Positions 27,627 to 35,803 are shown, counted from the stretch's first letter. The stretch: DNA of 64,000 nucleotides from Pseudarthrobacter cellobiosi (GCF_023913755.1 NZ_JAMXBJ010000042.1:62001-126000); one strand, 5' to 3'. Translations and numbers: made by a program. The notes: generated from the sequence alone by a model not told the origin.

Positions 27627-27683
27627 CGAGATGGCATTTCACGGCAGTTCCGCCGGTCAACATTGCCGCGAAATGCCATCTCG
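27627..27683. repeat. 20-bp-arm inverted repeat
   Basis: CGAGATGGCATTTCACGGCA (27627-27646) faces TGCCGCGAAATGCCATCTCG (27664-27683), with a single mismatch and a 17-nt loop. It lies between the ArsR gene and the TspO gene, upstream of both, so it is not a terminator of either. It may be a small mobile or regulatory element. Confidence 0.6.
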
Positions 27684-27755
27684 AAGGGGCCCTGACGGAG
27701 ACCTCCGCCGCCTCCCGGTTTGACGCGGATACCCGCCATTGTCCACAGTGGGTCA

Positions 27756-28298
27756 GTGCCTGACACCGTCCCCACCGAAACGCAAGGTCCGGCAGTCCCG
27801 GACGGGCCGTCCCGACGGCGGCAGGTTGCCGCCCTGATCGGCTTCCTCGCGCTTTCCTGGGCCGTGTCGTTCGTGGGTTCCCTCCCGATCCGAACGGCTG
27901 CCGGCGGCTGGTACGCCCTGGCGGACAAGGCCCCCTGGACGCCTCCCGGGCTGATGTTCACGTCAGTCTGGCTGGTCCTCTACGCGGCAATGGCCGTGGC
28001 GGCCTGGCTGGTGTGGCGGCAGCGGCGCTACCCGCGCCGCCGCGCACTCAGGCTCTACTGGCTACAACTGGCCTTGAACCTGCTCTGGCCCATAACGTTC
28101 TTCGGGCTGTATCCCGCGCTGGGGACCGCGGCGCTCTGGCTGGCTCTGGCCGTCCTCGCCGCCCTCATCCTCACAGCAGCCCTGACAGTTCTGCGCTTCG
28201 GACCCATCAGCCCAACGGCCGGCCTGCTGATGCTGCCGAACGTCTCGTGGCTGGTGTTTTCGGCGTCCCTGAACCTTTACGCCGCCGTCAGTAACTAA
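27756..28298 (+). CDS. TspO/MBR family membrane protein
   Basis: 180 aa from a GTG at 27756; a TTG at 27720 is an alternative. Five transmembrane helices are preceded by a polar N-terminus. Family marks: WYALADKAPWTPPGLMF (the Trp-Tyr/Pro-rich loop after helix 1), WPITFFGL and LNLYAAV at the end. TspO proteins bind porphyrins or cholesterol-like ligands and influence tetrapyrrole or stress responses. No SD is clear. The gene stands alone. Confidence 0.88.
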   Translation: MPDTVPTETQGPAVPDGPSRRRQVAALIGFLALSWAVSFVGSLPIRTAAGGWYALADKAPWTPPGLMFTSVWLVLYAAMAVAAWLVWRQRRYPRRRALRLYWLQLALNLLWPITFFGLYPALGTAALWLALAVLAALILTAALTVLRFGPISPTAGLLMLPNVSWLVFSASLNLYAAVSN

Positions 28299-28483
28299 GG
28301 CCACTGTGAGCGTGTAATCGCTCACACTTTGGCCATTTCTGTTGCAAATCTCGGCGGCAAGCATGAACCATGAGATCGGGACCCCGTTCCCGCACTACCA
28401 AGATCAGCAATCCTCACCGACGAGGATGCGGCCCCCTCAAGGACGACGTGGAGCCGTTAACTGCATGAGCGAAAGTACTGACA

Positions 28484-28681
28484 ATGACGTTTGAAAACAC
28501 TGACTCCATCACGCTGAAAATCTGGGACCGGTCTGCGATTGAGCACACCCTGGAGAGCGTTGTGCACGACCTCTCGGTCAAGGCGAACACCACCAAATGC
28601 CGCATTGCGGTCCAGTGCAGCGGCCCCAACACATTCACGGTCAGCGTCCGTGGCCAGGAACGCCAGCTCGCCACCGTCTGA
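28484..28681 (+). CDS. Small hypothetical protein
   Basis: 65 aa, soluble, with alternating hydrophobic/polar strands (KCRIAVQCSG, NTFTVSVRG) and an amphipathic helix (IEHTLESVVHDL). SD is weak. A canonical terminator of the dispersed hairpin family with a T-tail follows 22 bp after the stop, supporting a real short transcript. Family not recognised. Confidence 0.65.
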   Translation: MTFENTDSITLKIWDRSAIEHTLESVVHDLSVKANTTKCRIAVQCSGPNTFTVSVRGQERQLATV

Positions 28682-28703
28682 TCGGTTCACGGCTAAAACT
28701 GAA

Positions 28704-28747
28704 GCGGACGACGGCGGGAGGTTCCCGGCGTCGTCCGCTTTCGTTTT
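28704..28747 (+). terminator. Intrinsic terminator, dispersed hairpin copy 2
   Basis: Arms GCGGACGACG and CGTCGTCCGC, inner pairing GGGA/TCCC, then TTTCGTTTT. Ends the small gene at 28484 on the plus strand. Confidence 0.85.
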
Positions 28748-28765
28748 GGTTCCGGGCCGACAGCC

Positions 28766-29447
28766 TTACGCCGTGGCTTGGCGGCTCACCATCTCGTTGA
28801 TCCAGATCGGCGCGAACGGTGACGTGCAGTTCGGGGGCGTCGGGTAGTCCTTGAGGACCTCGAGCCGTTCGCCGATATCGAGCGTCCGGGCCCGGTGCTC
28901 GGCGTGCTCGATCCCGATGAAGGCCAGCGTGTGGTTCATCGCCCACTGCAGCCGGTCCGGGGCGTCCTTCATCTGGGCCTCGATAGTCCAGCAGCCCCGG
29001 GAGGTCGAACCCTGCGGGCTTTTTCGCCACCCGTTCGCTGGTCAGGGCCCAACCGGCGCTGGCGACCACCGGATCCGGGTCAGCCATCCAGGCCACGCGC
29101 AGGTCCTCCGCGTGCGGGCTCTTCTTCACGACGTAATTCACGAGCCAGTCGTGCACTTTGGGGGCGCGCGCCTCGCGGAGCATGGAGTCCAGTTCGTCGC
29201 GTTCGAAGGCCTTCGGCCGGCAGATCAGCAGCGCAACCAACCTGGCCGGAGTGTCGTTCGTGGACCAGAGCTCGCGCGCGAGTTCCTGCTGCGTCTTCAG
29301 CCGCTTCGCGACCGCGCGCAGCTTGGACAGGTTCACGCCGTGGTCGTCGCCGCGCTTCTCGTTCGCCTCGCGCATCTTCGGGTCCTCAAGCACGGCCAGC
29401 TCGGCCATCACTTCGCCCAGCAGCCCGGCCGTTATCGTTTCCGACAT
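28766..29447 (-). pseudogene. Frameshifted AlkD-like DNA alkylation repair protein
   Basis: Residues 1-155 (from ATG 29447) read as an AlkD-like HEAT-repeat protein: KLRAVAKRLKTQQELARELW, LLICRPKAFERDELDSM, VHDWLVNYVVKKSPHAE. At about 28985, after GLLD, the frame breaks. The expected continuation (IEAQMKDAPDRLQWAMNH, then ending INEMVSRQATA) is in another frame down to the stop at 28766. The junction GGACTATCGAG is explained by loss of two bases from an ACAC-like stretch. Intact homologues excise alkylated bases. Either a young pseudogene or a sequencing error. Confidence 0.75.
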
Positions 29448-29518
29448 GTCACCCTTTCGGTCACCCTCTTGTCGGTTCCAGCCTACGGCTGCCGGCGGGT
29501 TTGCAGCAGATGCGACCG

Positions 29519-29908
29519 TCAGTGGTCCGCGTCAGTTATGCGGCCATTATCGACCGCCGTGGCCACCCAGGAACCGAGCGGCTCTTCCGCCACTTCCGTG
29601 TCCGCGTCCTCGGTCCCGCAGGGCTCAAAGCCACGGGACTGGTAGTTTGCCAGGGCCGCGGGACCGTCCAGCGTGCAAGTGTGGACCCAGAATTCCGTCC
29701 CCGGTACCGCAAGTTCCTCGGCCCACTGCTGCCGTGTCCACTCGAGCCGATCCGTCCAGTGCCACGGCCCGCCGACCAGGCCATAGAGGAAGCGGGCGAA
29801 CTCGGGAGTGACCCCCACGGCCCGGTCCAGAGATGCCTCATCGGGCAACGGGCGCGCCGCCCAGGCGGGCGGCTGGAGCATCTGGAGCGTTGTGGTGGTG
29901 ACCTTCAT
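29519..29908 (-). pseudogene. GNAT acetyltransferase with internal in-frame deletion
   Basis: 129 aa; usual relatives are about 200. The N-terminal part (FARFLYGLVGGPWHWTDRL, WAEELAVPGTEFWV) and the C-terminal part (HTCTLDGPAALANYQSRGF) both match one GNAT subgroup. The central acetyl-CoA binding region with its R/Q-x-x-G-x-G/A loop is absent: the sequence jumps from GTEFWV straight to HTCTLDG. The deletion is in frame, so the ORF stays open. It is likely catalytically dead. The missing block should be about 70 residues, judged from family memory. Confidence 0.65.
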
Positions 29909-29972
29909 GGACAGCTCAAACCCTTCGATCTCGATCGTCCGTCAATCTTATTTGAGACCGAAGGTGTGGGTC

Positions 29973-30152
29973 CTACTCCTCGCCGGCGTCCCGCGCTTCC
30001 AGGTGCTTCGCCATGGCTTCGCAGGCTTGGTTCCAGCGCGCCGTGAGGGCCTGCCGGTTCAACGGTTCGAACATGCTGTTGAGGACTTTCTCGACTGCGT
30101 CGTATGCGGCGTCCCGAACCCGTTCCTGCGCCGCTTGGCTGTAATAGTTCAT
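29973..30152 (-). CDS. 59-aa hypothetical protein
   Basis: ATG at 30152, TAG at 29973. The product starts MNYYSQAAQERVRDAAYDAV and continues as a charged helical protein with FEPLNRQALTARWNQ and an acidic end (ARDAGEE). Composition and codon third-position GC are protein-like; no SD is seen. Not recognised. It lies between the deleted GNAT gene and an orphan terminator. Confidence 0.5.
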   Translation of the reverse strand: MNYYSQAAQERVRDAAYDAVEKVLNSMFEPLNRQALTARWNQACEAMAKHLEARDAGEE

Positions 30153-30282
30153 GACAGGGATTCGTTACCGGGCTGCCGAAAGATGGTGCGCCCTCACGTG
30201 CGATCGATGACCGCCTTGAGGGCACGCCGGCAAGCTACCGAACAACTTCAACGCGGCTCTACCGGGCGCCGCAGGAGAGGAA

Positions 30283-30324
30283 GGCCGACGACGGGAAGTT
30301 CCCGTCGTCGGCCGCTTTTGTTTT
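30283..30324 (+). terminator. Orphan intrinsic terminator, dispersed hairpin copy 3
   Basis: GGCCGACGACGGGAA pairs perfectly with TTCCCGTCGTCGGCC and is followed by GCTTTTGTTTT on the plus strand. No plus-strand gene precedes it for more than 1.5 kb, so it appears to have outlived the gene it served. Confidence 0.75.
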
Positions 30325-30355
30325 GTGGTTAATGCGCTCAGGAGCCCCCGGGCGG

Positions 30356-30622
30356 TCAGGCGTCCGCGCCTTTCGCTGCCTCCAGTGACGAGGGCGCAAA
30401 GATGGCCGCGGCGACGTCGTCGCGGAGGAAATAGTGGCGGCGTTCCAAGGGCGTCAGGCTGCCCCGGACAATGTAGTAGCCGCGGCCTTCCCCAGGGCCG
30501 CCGGCGGCCCGGTCAAAAGCATCGAGTGTGTCCCGGTCCAGGTGTTGGTCCGGGCCGCGCTCGCGAAGTGCTGCCAGGACTTCCGGCGCGAGGGAATTAA
30601 TGAGCCCTTGGATATCTGTCAT
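30356..30622 (-). CDS. Small hypothetical protein
   Basis: 88 aa from ATG 30622, chosen because AAAGGA lies 8 nt upstream; an ATG 9 nt earlier is in frame. Acidic N-terminal helix (IQGLINSLAPEVLAALRE) and a C-terminal segment with SLTPLERRHYFLRDDVAAAIF. No membrane segment. Family not recognised. Confidence 0.6.
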   Translation of the reverse strand: MTDIQGLINSLAPEVLAALRERGPDQHLDRDTLDAFDRAAGGPGEGRGYYIVRGSLTPLERRHYFLRDDVAAAIFAPSSLEAAKGADA

Positions 30623-30760
30623 TGTGCGCATCCTTTGCCGGCACCATTGGGGACATAGTTATGGTTTCCCCCCCCCGAGGGCGTATCCGGTGGTGACTGG
30701 GCCGGCTGCGTCCATTTCCCGATTGTAGGGCCGGCGGCGAAGTCAGGCCAGACCCGAATT

Positions 30761-31209
30761 CTACGCGGGGGCAGCGGTGCCGATCTCACGATTGACGGCC
30801 GGCATGGCGTAGTCGTCCGTGTTGTGGCCGAACAGCGGGTAGGACTCGATGAACGCCCCGCGGCCGGCAATGATTTCGGCGCGGCCGTCGCTGATCAGGC
30901 CAAGCGTGGCGATCTGCTCGAAGAGCCTCACGGGGTCCTGCGTTGACAGTACCGTGCTGGCAGTGCTGAGCCTGAAGTTGGTGGCTTCCCGGGCGATGGC
31001 CGCCATCACGATTTCGGGGGCGGACAGTGCGAAGTCGCGCCGGTGGTGCTCACCCAGCCCCAGGAATTTCAGGCCCGCCTGGTCGGCCGGCTGGCGGGCT
31101 CGATGATCTCCTTGGGCCGCTGCTGAGATGACAGCGGCTCACAGTGCTGATGTTGCGGGAAAGCTCTCCGAAGGTGACGATGCCAAAGTCCAGGCTTGGT
31201 TGAACATTC
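30761..31209 (-). pseudogene. Shattered LLM class flavin oxidoreductase
   Basis: Pieces of one luciferase-like protein lie in three frames: LDFGIVTFGELSRN (about 31185-31140), QQRPKEIIE (about 31125-31095), and [19 protein letters not shown] through IREATN-like and [15 protein letters not shown] to [13 protein letters not shown] (about 31090-30815). After DDY the homology ends abruptly ([10 protein letters not shown] and stop). So at least two frameshifts plus loss of the C-terminal two thirds. The family normally spans about 340 residues. Clearly non-functional. Confidence 0.75.
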
Positions 31210-31213
31210 AACC
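31198..31213. promoter_or_regulatory. Palindrome GGTTGAACATTCAACC at the pseudogene promoter
   Basis: 7-bp perfect arms around CA at the 5' end of the broken LLM oxidoreductase gene. It looks like a surviving operator (HTH-type TTGAA/TTCAA half-sites), but no regulator gene remains nearby. Confidence 0.45.
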
Positions 31214-31238
31214 TTCTGGATTCATTCCGGCGGTGGGA

Positions 31239-31268
31239 GGACGACGGCGGAACGTGCCGCCGCCGTCC
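31239..31268 (-). repeat. Dispersed hairpin copy 4
   Basis: GGACGACGGCGG faces CCGCCGCCGTCC with one mismatch and a 6-nt loop, 15 bp after the stop of the phosphoesterase gene on the minus strand. A likely terminator of that gene, although without a T-tract. Confidence 0.6.
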
Positions 31269-31282
31269 GCCCACCTTTGCTG

Positions 31283-32329
31283 CTAGCCGCTGAAGGAGAC
31301 CTTTTCCCAGGACAGGATGTCAGCGCCCTTGGCGCCGTTTCCGGCCACGGTGAACCTGACATAGTTGGTGGCGTTGTTGGAGCCGTCGACGGTGATGCGC
31401 TGCAGGTCGTCGGCGGGAGCCTGGCCGTAAACCGCCAGCCATGGTGAGCCCTCAGCCAGGGGCTGGTTCTCGGCGTAGACGTGGCTGTCACCGTTGAGGA
31501 GATAGACCGGCCCGTCAAAGCGGTTGGTTTCCTCGACGATGGTCGCGACGATTTCCCGGAAGCCGGACACTGCTTCCGGGTTGGCCCGGGCGGCCGCGAG
31601 CAGGGCGGGATCGAACATGTCAGCCTGGGTCATGAGGACCACCGCCCGGTCGTTGCGGCGGGTGGCGTCGCTGAAGGTCTCGCGCAGCTGGGCCAGGACG
31701 GCCTGCGTCCGGTGCTCCACTTCAGCCAGCTGCTCTGGGGTGGCAGTAGTTTCGCCGAGGCCGGTCCACGGCTGGAGCGAGTTGTTGCTGCCCTGGACGT
31801 TGACCACGGAGAAGGCCACGCGGTTCTGGGTGAAGCGGACGTCTTCGGGCAGGCCCAGCTTCTCCTGGGTCTTGACGGGCATCGTGGCACCCAGGGTCTT
31901 GCCGGGTTCGTTGAAGAAGATCTCACGCAGCTTGTCCAGGCGCTCCAGCGGGTTGTAGGCGCCATTGTTGGTCCGGTGGCAGTCCACCCATTCGTTGTCG
32001 CCCGGCGTGAAAATCAGCGGGTGCTCGAAGGTGTCGAACTCGGCGCGGATCTCCTGGAAATACTCGTCCGAACAGACTGAAGAGCCGTTCTTGATGTCAC
32101 CGACGTGGGTGACAAACTTCAGCGCGCTGTCGGCATTGATGTCCTGGATGCGCGCCGGAAACTTCGCGATTTCGGCAGCACCGTAGGGGATGTCGCCAAT
32201 GACACCGAAGCTGAACGCCTGCTGGCTGGCGGCCGCGTCGTCGGCGGCAGTAGCGGGCTGGATCCCGGTGCCAACACTGGCTGCGATGAGGGCCACCGCG
32301 GCGGCGGTGGTGAAACTGTTCAGGCGCAT
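31283..32329 (-). CDS. Secreted metallophosphoesterase (calcineurin-like)
   Basis: 348 aa. A Sec signal peptide (MRLNSFTTAAAVALIAAS, cleavage near QPATAA) precedes a calcineurin-like phosphoesterase fold: GVIGDIPYG (first metal Asp), THVGDIKNG, FTPGDNEWVDC (Asn/His block) and LLNGDSHVYAEN near the end. Such enzymes hydrolyse phosphoesters outside the cell with two metal ions. No membrane anchor is seen, so it is probably released. The gene is monocistronic, with a dispersed hairpin just after the stop. Confidence 0.85.
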   Translation of the reverse strand: MRLNSFTTAAAVALIAASVGTGIQPATAADDAAASQQAFSFGVIGDIPYGAAEIAKFPARIQDINADSALKFVTHVGDIKNGSSVCSDEYFQEIRAEFDTFEHPLIFTPGDNEWVDCHRTNNGAYNPLERLDKLREIFFNEPGKTLGATMPVKTQEKLGLPEDVRFTQNRVAFSVVNVQGSNNSLQPWTGLGETTATPEQLAEVEHRTQAVLAQLRETFSDATRRNDRAVVLMTQADMFDPALLAAARANPEAVSGFREIVATIVEETNRFDGPVYLLNGDSHVYAENQPLAEGSPWLAVYGQAPADDLQRITVDGSNNATNYVRFTVAGNGAKGADILSWEKVSFSG

Positions 32330-32474
32330 GGGGAAGTCCTAACTCGGGGTTTCTGCGTTGATTCCGCCCGCGAAGCGCGCAGGCGGGTGCGTGAAAAGAC
32401 TTCCCGGCGCGGAATAACGTGCAGCAGCCCTGCGGTTTCGGCGCAATGAACAGCGAGTGGCCGGCCAAGCAAAA

Positions 32475-32506
32475 CGGACGACGGCGGGAGGTCCCGCCGT
32501 CGTCCG
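32475..32506 (-). terminator. Dispersed hairpin copy 5, terminator of the ABC permease gene
   Basis: CGGACGACGGCGGGA pairs perfectly with TCCCGCCGTCGTCCG around GG. On the minus strand it is followed by GTTTTGCTTGG, so it is a proper intrinsic terminator for the permease gene ending at 32523. Confidence 0.8.
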
Positions 32507-32522
32507 CTAACCTTCCGATTCG

Positions 32523-34230
32523 CTACTCGGAGCGCAGCACCGCTGCCACCGGCAAGCGGCGCGCCCTGCGGGCCGGGACGAGCGCGCCGAGAAACGTCAC
32601 GGCGAGAGCTCCGGCCACGATCAGGACAACGCTCCTGACGTCGAGAATCCCGACGTCCACGACGAACCCGGAGACTACTCCGATGCCGTCGTTGATGACT
32701 TTCTCCTGCATCCACAGGCCCAGTGGTATCCCCACGGCTGTGGCCGCAACGGTCAGTATTCCTGCGAAGGTGAAGACCATGCCGGTGATCTGTGCCCCGG
32801 TCATGCCAAGCGTCTTGAGGATAGCGGTATCGCGCAGCCGTTCCCGCATGGCCAGCAGCGTCGTGTTGAACGTTCCCACTACGGCCAACAGGACGATCAC
32901 CGCCGACAAACCGCCAATGGTGCGGTCGATCGGAGTCATGTCTGCTTCGTAACCGAGGAAGGTCGCCAGCATCAAATCGCCTGCCCGGGCGTTGAGTGAA
33001 TCCACGAACTCCTGATGGCTCACGCTTTCCTTCAGCCGGAGGAGATGCGTATCAGGCTGCATGTGGGGTGTCGCGGCGGCCAGGGTACTCCAGTCGACGC
33101 GGAACCCGCGGACGTCGATATCGTTCATCAGGCCCACCACCGTAAGCCTCATCTCCGTGCCGCTGACAGTTCCCCTCACGGTGTCGCCCAGCTTTATACC
33201 GAGCTCCTTGGCGGTGAAGGCGTTCATGACGGCCTCCCCCGGTGCGGCGAACCAGCGGCCCTTGGCGGCACGGAATCCCATGGCCTCGGCGTCACCATGC
33301 ACGCCCATGACAGCGAGTGCCTTGGCTTGGCCAGGCATGACGTAACGGGCTCCGGAGGTCTTTACAGAGAAGGCGATCTCCGGACGTTGGGAAAGAAGTG
33401 ACTGCACTTGATCAGGTGAGCCGCCGGGTGCTTTGAACACGGTGACGTCCTGCGCCCCGCCCCAGGTGCCCCGGTCCTTGATGAATCCATCCATGGTGGG
33501 GCCAAACGTGGCCGCGAACGTCAGTGCAGCCATGCACGCTGCGACCGCACCGACCGTGAGCAGTGCCCGCACCGGACGGTCAACCACGGCAGCGGCGCCG
33601 AGCCCGAAGTGCCTGGGCAGGCCCATCCGGACGATCACTGAGCTCCGCCGGGACAGTTTCCCAAGGCCCGGCGAGCGGCCACGGCTGATGGCGGTCGCCG
33701 CACTCAATCGAGCCGCCCGCAGGCCGGGCATGGCCGCGGCAGCCACCACCAGCAGCATGAATCCGGCAGCCACGAGCAGGATCAGTCGGCGGGTTGAGCG
33801 CCGAAGGCGCCGGCAGGCCCAGCTGAATCGCCGATTCGCCCAGGAAGTATGCACCGCCCAGGATTCCCAACGGCAGCCCGAGCAGGGCCCCGATTCCTGC
33901 CGGCACGCCAACCTGGGCCACAAGGAGACCCATGACCTGCCAGGGTGTGCAGCCCAGGGCCTTCGCCACGCCGAAGTCGCGGTAGCCCGCGAGTACGGTG
34001 CCCGTGATCACGCTGGCAATGGTCAGGGCGACGGCGATCAGGATTACGATCGCGAAGCCGTAGACGATACCTCCGAACGCCGCGACAGACCAGTTGGAAC
34101 CGCTGCGCATGTCCTGCCAGCTCAGGGGCTCAGTTGACTGGGCCCCTGGAGCCAGGGCCGCCCCGATCCTTTCCTTAGCCGCCGCGACCCCGTTGTCGGA
34201 GACATCCCCGGATACAAGCGGGTTACGTGA
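32523..34230 (-). pseudogene. Truncated and frameshifted FtsX-type ABC transporter permease
   Basis: Reading leftward from 34230: the end of a MacB-type periplasmic domain (SDNGVAAAKERIGAAL, LSWQDMRSGSN), then FtsX helices (FGGIVYGFAIVILIAVALT, FGVAKALGCTPWQV) in one frame to about 33790. Then a shift to the frame ending at 32523, with LVVAAAAMPGLRAARL, a second MacB domain and the final FtsX block (ILKTLGMTGAQITGMVF, ending ARRLPVAAVLRSE). The N-terminal about 250 residues and any ATPase gene are missing; sequence identity stops exactly at the hairpin at 34231. Intact proteins export or signal lipids or peptides with an ATPase partner. Confidence 0.8.
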
Positions 34231-34263
34231 CGGACGACGGCAAGGACCTCCCGCCGTCGTCCG
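34231..34263 (-). repeat. Dispersed hairpin copy 6, at a deletion junction
   Basis: CGGACGACGGC and GCCGTCGTCCG with an 11-nt loop. It lies 6 bp after the stop of the MpaB-like gene and directly adjoins the broken 5' end of the ABC permease gene, so the deletion endpoint coincides with the hairpin edge. Confidence 0.65.
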
Positions 34264-34269
34264 GTTGCG

Positions 34270-35043
34270 TTAAGCCGTGCGGAGCCGGCCGAGGCAGTAG
34301 TTCTTGACGCAGTGCCGGACCGGCCGCGGCAGCCGTGGATACACCAGGGCGGACCACCGGGTGGTGCGGTCGAACAGGCGGCTGTGGCGGTCGCTCCACG
34401 GCAGCCCGAAGCCGGCGCGCAAGTGGTCCGGCAGCAGCCCGGCGGTGATGAACCGGATCAGGGGCATGCTCATCCGCAGCCAGAGCGGCCCGGCCGGCGG
34501 GTACAGGAGGTCGCGGCCGACGCCGGCGGTGACGGCGTCCAGCTCCAGTGTCAGAAGGGACGTGTCCCAGTACGTCCTGAAGGCTGCGCGGTCGGCCGGC
34601 CACAGGTTCGCCGGCAGTTGCAGGACGGTGCCGATTCTTGCGTAGTCGCTGTACATTAGGTCGGCTGCCTCGTCGTCCAGCGGGCCGTAGATTTTCTCGT
34701 AGACGGTGATGGCTGTGTCGTACAGGGTGGCCACCACCCATAATTGCGCCTGGGCATCGAACGCGCTGTACCCGTGGGAGCCGGATTCGGGCTTGCGGCG
34801 GACCGTGGAGTGGGCCCGGTTGACGCTGCGGCGAACGGCCGCGACCTGGGCCTCTGTTCCGTAAACGACCGCGTAGACGTAGGTGACGGTAGCCCGGAAG
34901 CGGTCCAGGGGACGGGCAATAAAGTCACTGTGCTCGGCGACGCCATGGCCCACCGCGGGGTTCGCGATCTGCAGCAGGATGGCGCGGCCCGCCCCTGCGA
35001 GCAATACACCTTCAGCGCCGATGTCGGCCAGGTTCCGCACCAT
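34270..35043 (-). CDS. MpaB-like (DUF2236) oxygenase domain protein
   Basis: 257 aa from ATG 35043 (MVRNLADIGAEGVLL); the frame is open further upstream but with Cys/Gly-rich, non-protein sequence. The family pattern is present: GAGRAILLQIANPAVGHGVAEHS (shown by AILLQIANPAVG and HGVAEHSDF), then YVYAVVYGT, LWVVATLYDT and a conserved YARIG/WPADRAAF region. DUF2236 includes MpaB and latex-clearing-type oxygenases, heme-dependent in characterised members. Substrate unknown. Start moderately certain because no SD stands out. Confidence 0.82.
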   Translation of the reverse strand: MVRNLADIGAEGVLLAGAGRAILLQIANPAVGHGVAEHSDFIARPLDRFRATVTYVYAVVYGTEAQVAAVRRSVNRAHSTVRRKPESGSHGYSAFDAQAQLWVVATLYDTAITVYEKIYGPLDDEAADLMYSDYARIGTVLQLPANLWPADRAAFRTYWDTSLLTLELDAVTAGVGRDLLYPPAGPLWLRMSMPLIRFITAGLLPDHLRAGFGLPWSDRHSRLFDRTTRWSALVYPRLPRPVRHCVKNYCLGRLRTA

Positions 35044-35185
35044 GGACCCACGATACCGGAGAAGACCACCGCGCCCGGAGGCAGCATTCCCGAAGGTGCT
35101 CGGGAACAAAGCACACCGCACGGGCCGTTGACATACCTGCGACCCGCCGTCCGCACAGCAGGCGGCCCCTAGAGAACGGAACCAC

Positions 35186-35470
35186 ATGGTCAGGGCTATC
35201 TGGAACGGAAAAGTCATTGCCGAGTCCGCGGACACGGTGGTAGTGGAAGGCAACCACTACTTCCCCCGCGACGCCGTCAATGCGGGCTACCTCAAGGACA
35301 GCGACATGTACTCCGTCTGCCCGTGGAAGGGCCAGGCCGGCTACCACACCCTGGAAGTGGACGGGAAGCTGAACGTCGATGCCGCCTGGTTCTACCGCGA
35401 ACCCAAGACTCGGGCGAAGCCCATCGAGAACCGGATCGCCTTCTGGCGCGGCGTGACTATCGAGGAGTAG
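35186..35470 (+). CDS. DUF427 domain protein
   Basis: 94 aa, the usual size of a single DUF427 domain: VRAIWNGKVIAES at the start, VVEGNHYFPRDAV, and CPWKGQAGYHTLEVDG with the conserved Cys-Pro-Trp-Lys-Gly. Cytoplasmic beta-sandwich protein of unknown biochemical role, widespread in Actinobacteria. A second DUF427 protein is encoded at 51475. The gene is monocistronic and divergent from the MpaB-like gene. Confidence 0.9.
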   Translation: MVRAIWNGKVIAESADTVVVEGNHYFPRDAVNAGYLKDSDMYSVCPWKGQAGYHTLEVDGKLNVDAAWFYREPKTRAKPIENRIAFWRGVTIEE

Positions 35471-35546
35471 CCCCGAACTTCACGAGTAATTTCGTACGGA
35501 TCAACGGGACCGCCACTATGCTGGGCAGACCATCAAAGGAGGTGGC

Positions 35547-35750
35547 ATGGCAGCACGAGGGGGACTGTTGGAATCAGATTCTGGCGACAGGGAGTTTCCC
35601 CGCATCCGCCGTTCGTCCAGCGGGCGCATTCCGCAGTGGGCAATCGATGAGGCACTGGGCAAGCCGCCAGCGCCCGCCGTCGTCCGCTTCTGTTTGGGCG
35701 TGACCCAGGCAGCGTCCCGACAGTTGACACCCGCCGGTGGGTGCGGTTGA
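35547..35750 (+). CDS. Possible small or truncated gene with excellent SD
   Basis: 67 codons. AAAGGAGG ends 4 nt before the ATG at 35547, one of the best SD sites in the window. The first about 43 residues are protein-like (GDREFPRIRRSSSGRIPQW, AIDEALGKPPAP). The rest reads through a half copy of the dispersed hairpin (35673-35687) and looks random. A deletion removing the gene's 3' end and the hairpin's left arm would explain this. No family recognised. Confidence 0.4.
   Translation: MAARGGLLESDSGDREFPRIRRSSSGRIPQWAIDEALGKPPAPAVVRFCLGVTQAASRQLTPAGGCG
35673..35687 (+). repeat. Half copy of the dispersed hairpin
   Basis: CCCGCCGTCGTCCGC followed by TTCTGTTTGGG is the right arm and T-rich tail of the hairpin family; no left arm exists upstream. 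It marks a deletion endpoint at about 35672. Confidence 0.6.
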
Positions 35751-35803
35751 CTTTTGCATATGCTGAAATAACAGTTCCATGATGCGGAATAAAGTATCCG
35801 CAT
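35747..35803 (+). promoter_or_regulatory. Promoter and operator candidates of uraD-uraH
   Basis: TTGACT (35747-35752), a 16-bp spacer and TAACAG (35769-35774) form a plausible promoter. Two overlapping palindromes follow: TTCCATGATGCGGAA (35775-35789), resembling IclR-type sites, and ATGCGGA-n8-TCCGCAT (35782-35803). They sit across the expected transcription start of the ureidoimidazoline decarboxylase gene, so repression is likely. Confidence 0.5.

Noticed and set aside
30668..30676. Nine-C homopolymer, possible phase-variable tract
   Set aside because: It lies between a short gene and a pseudogene, not in a coding or promoter position I can support.
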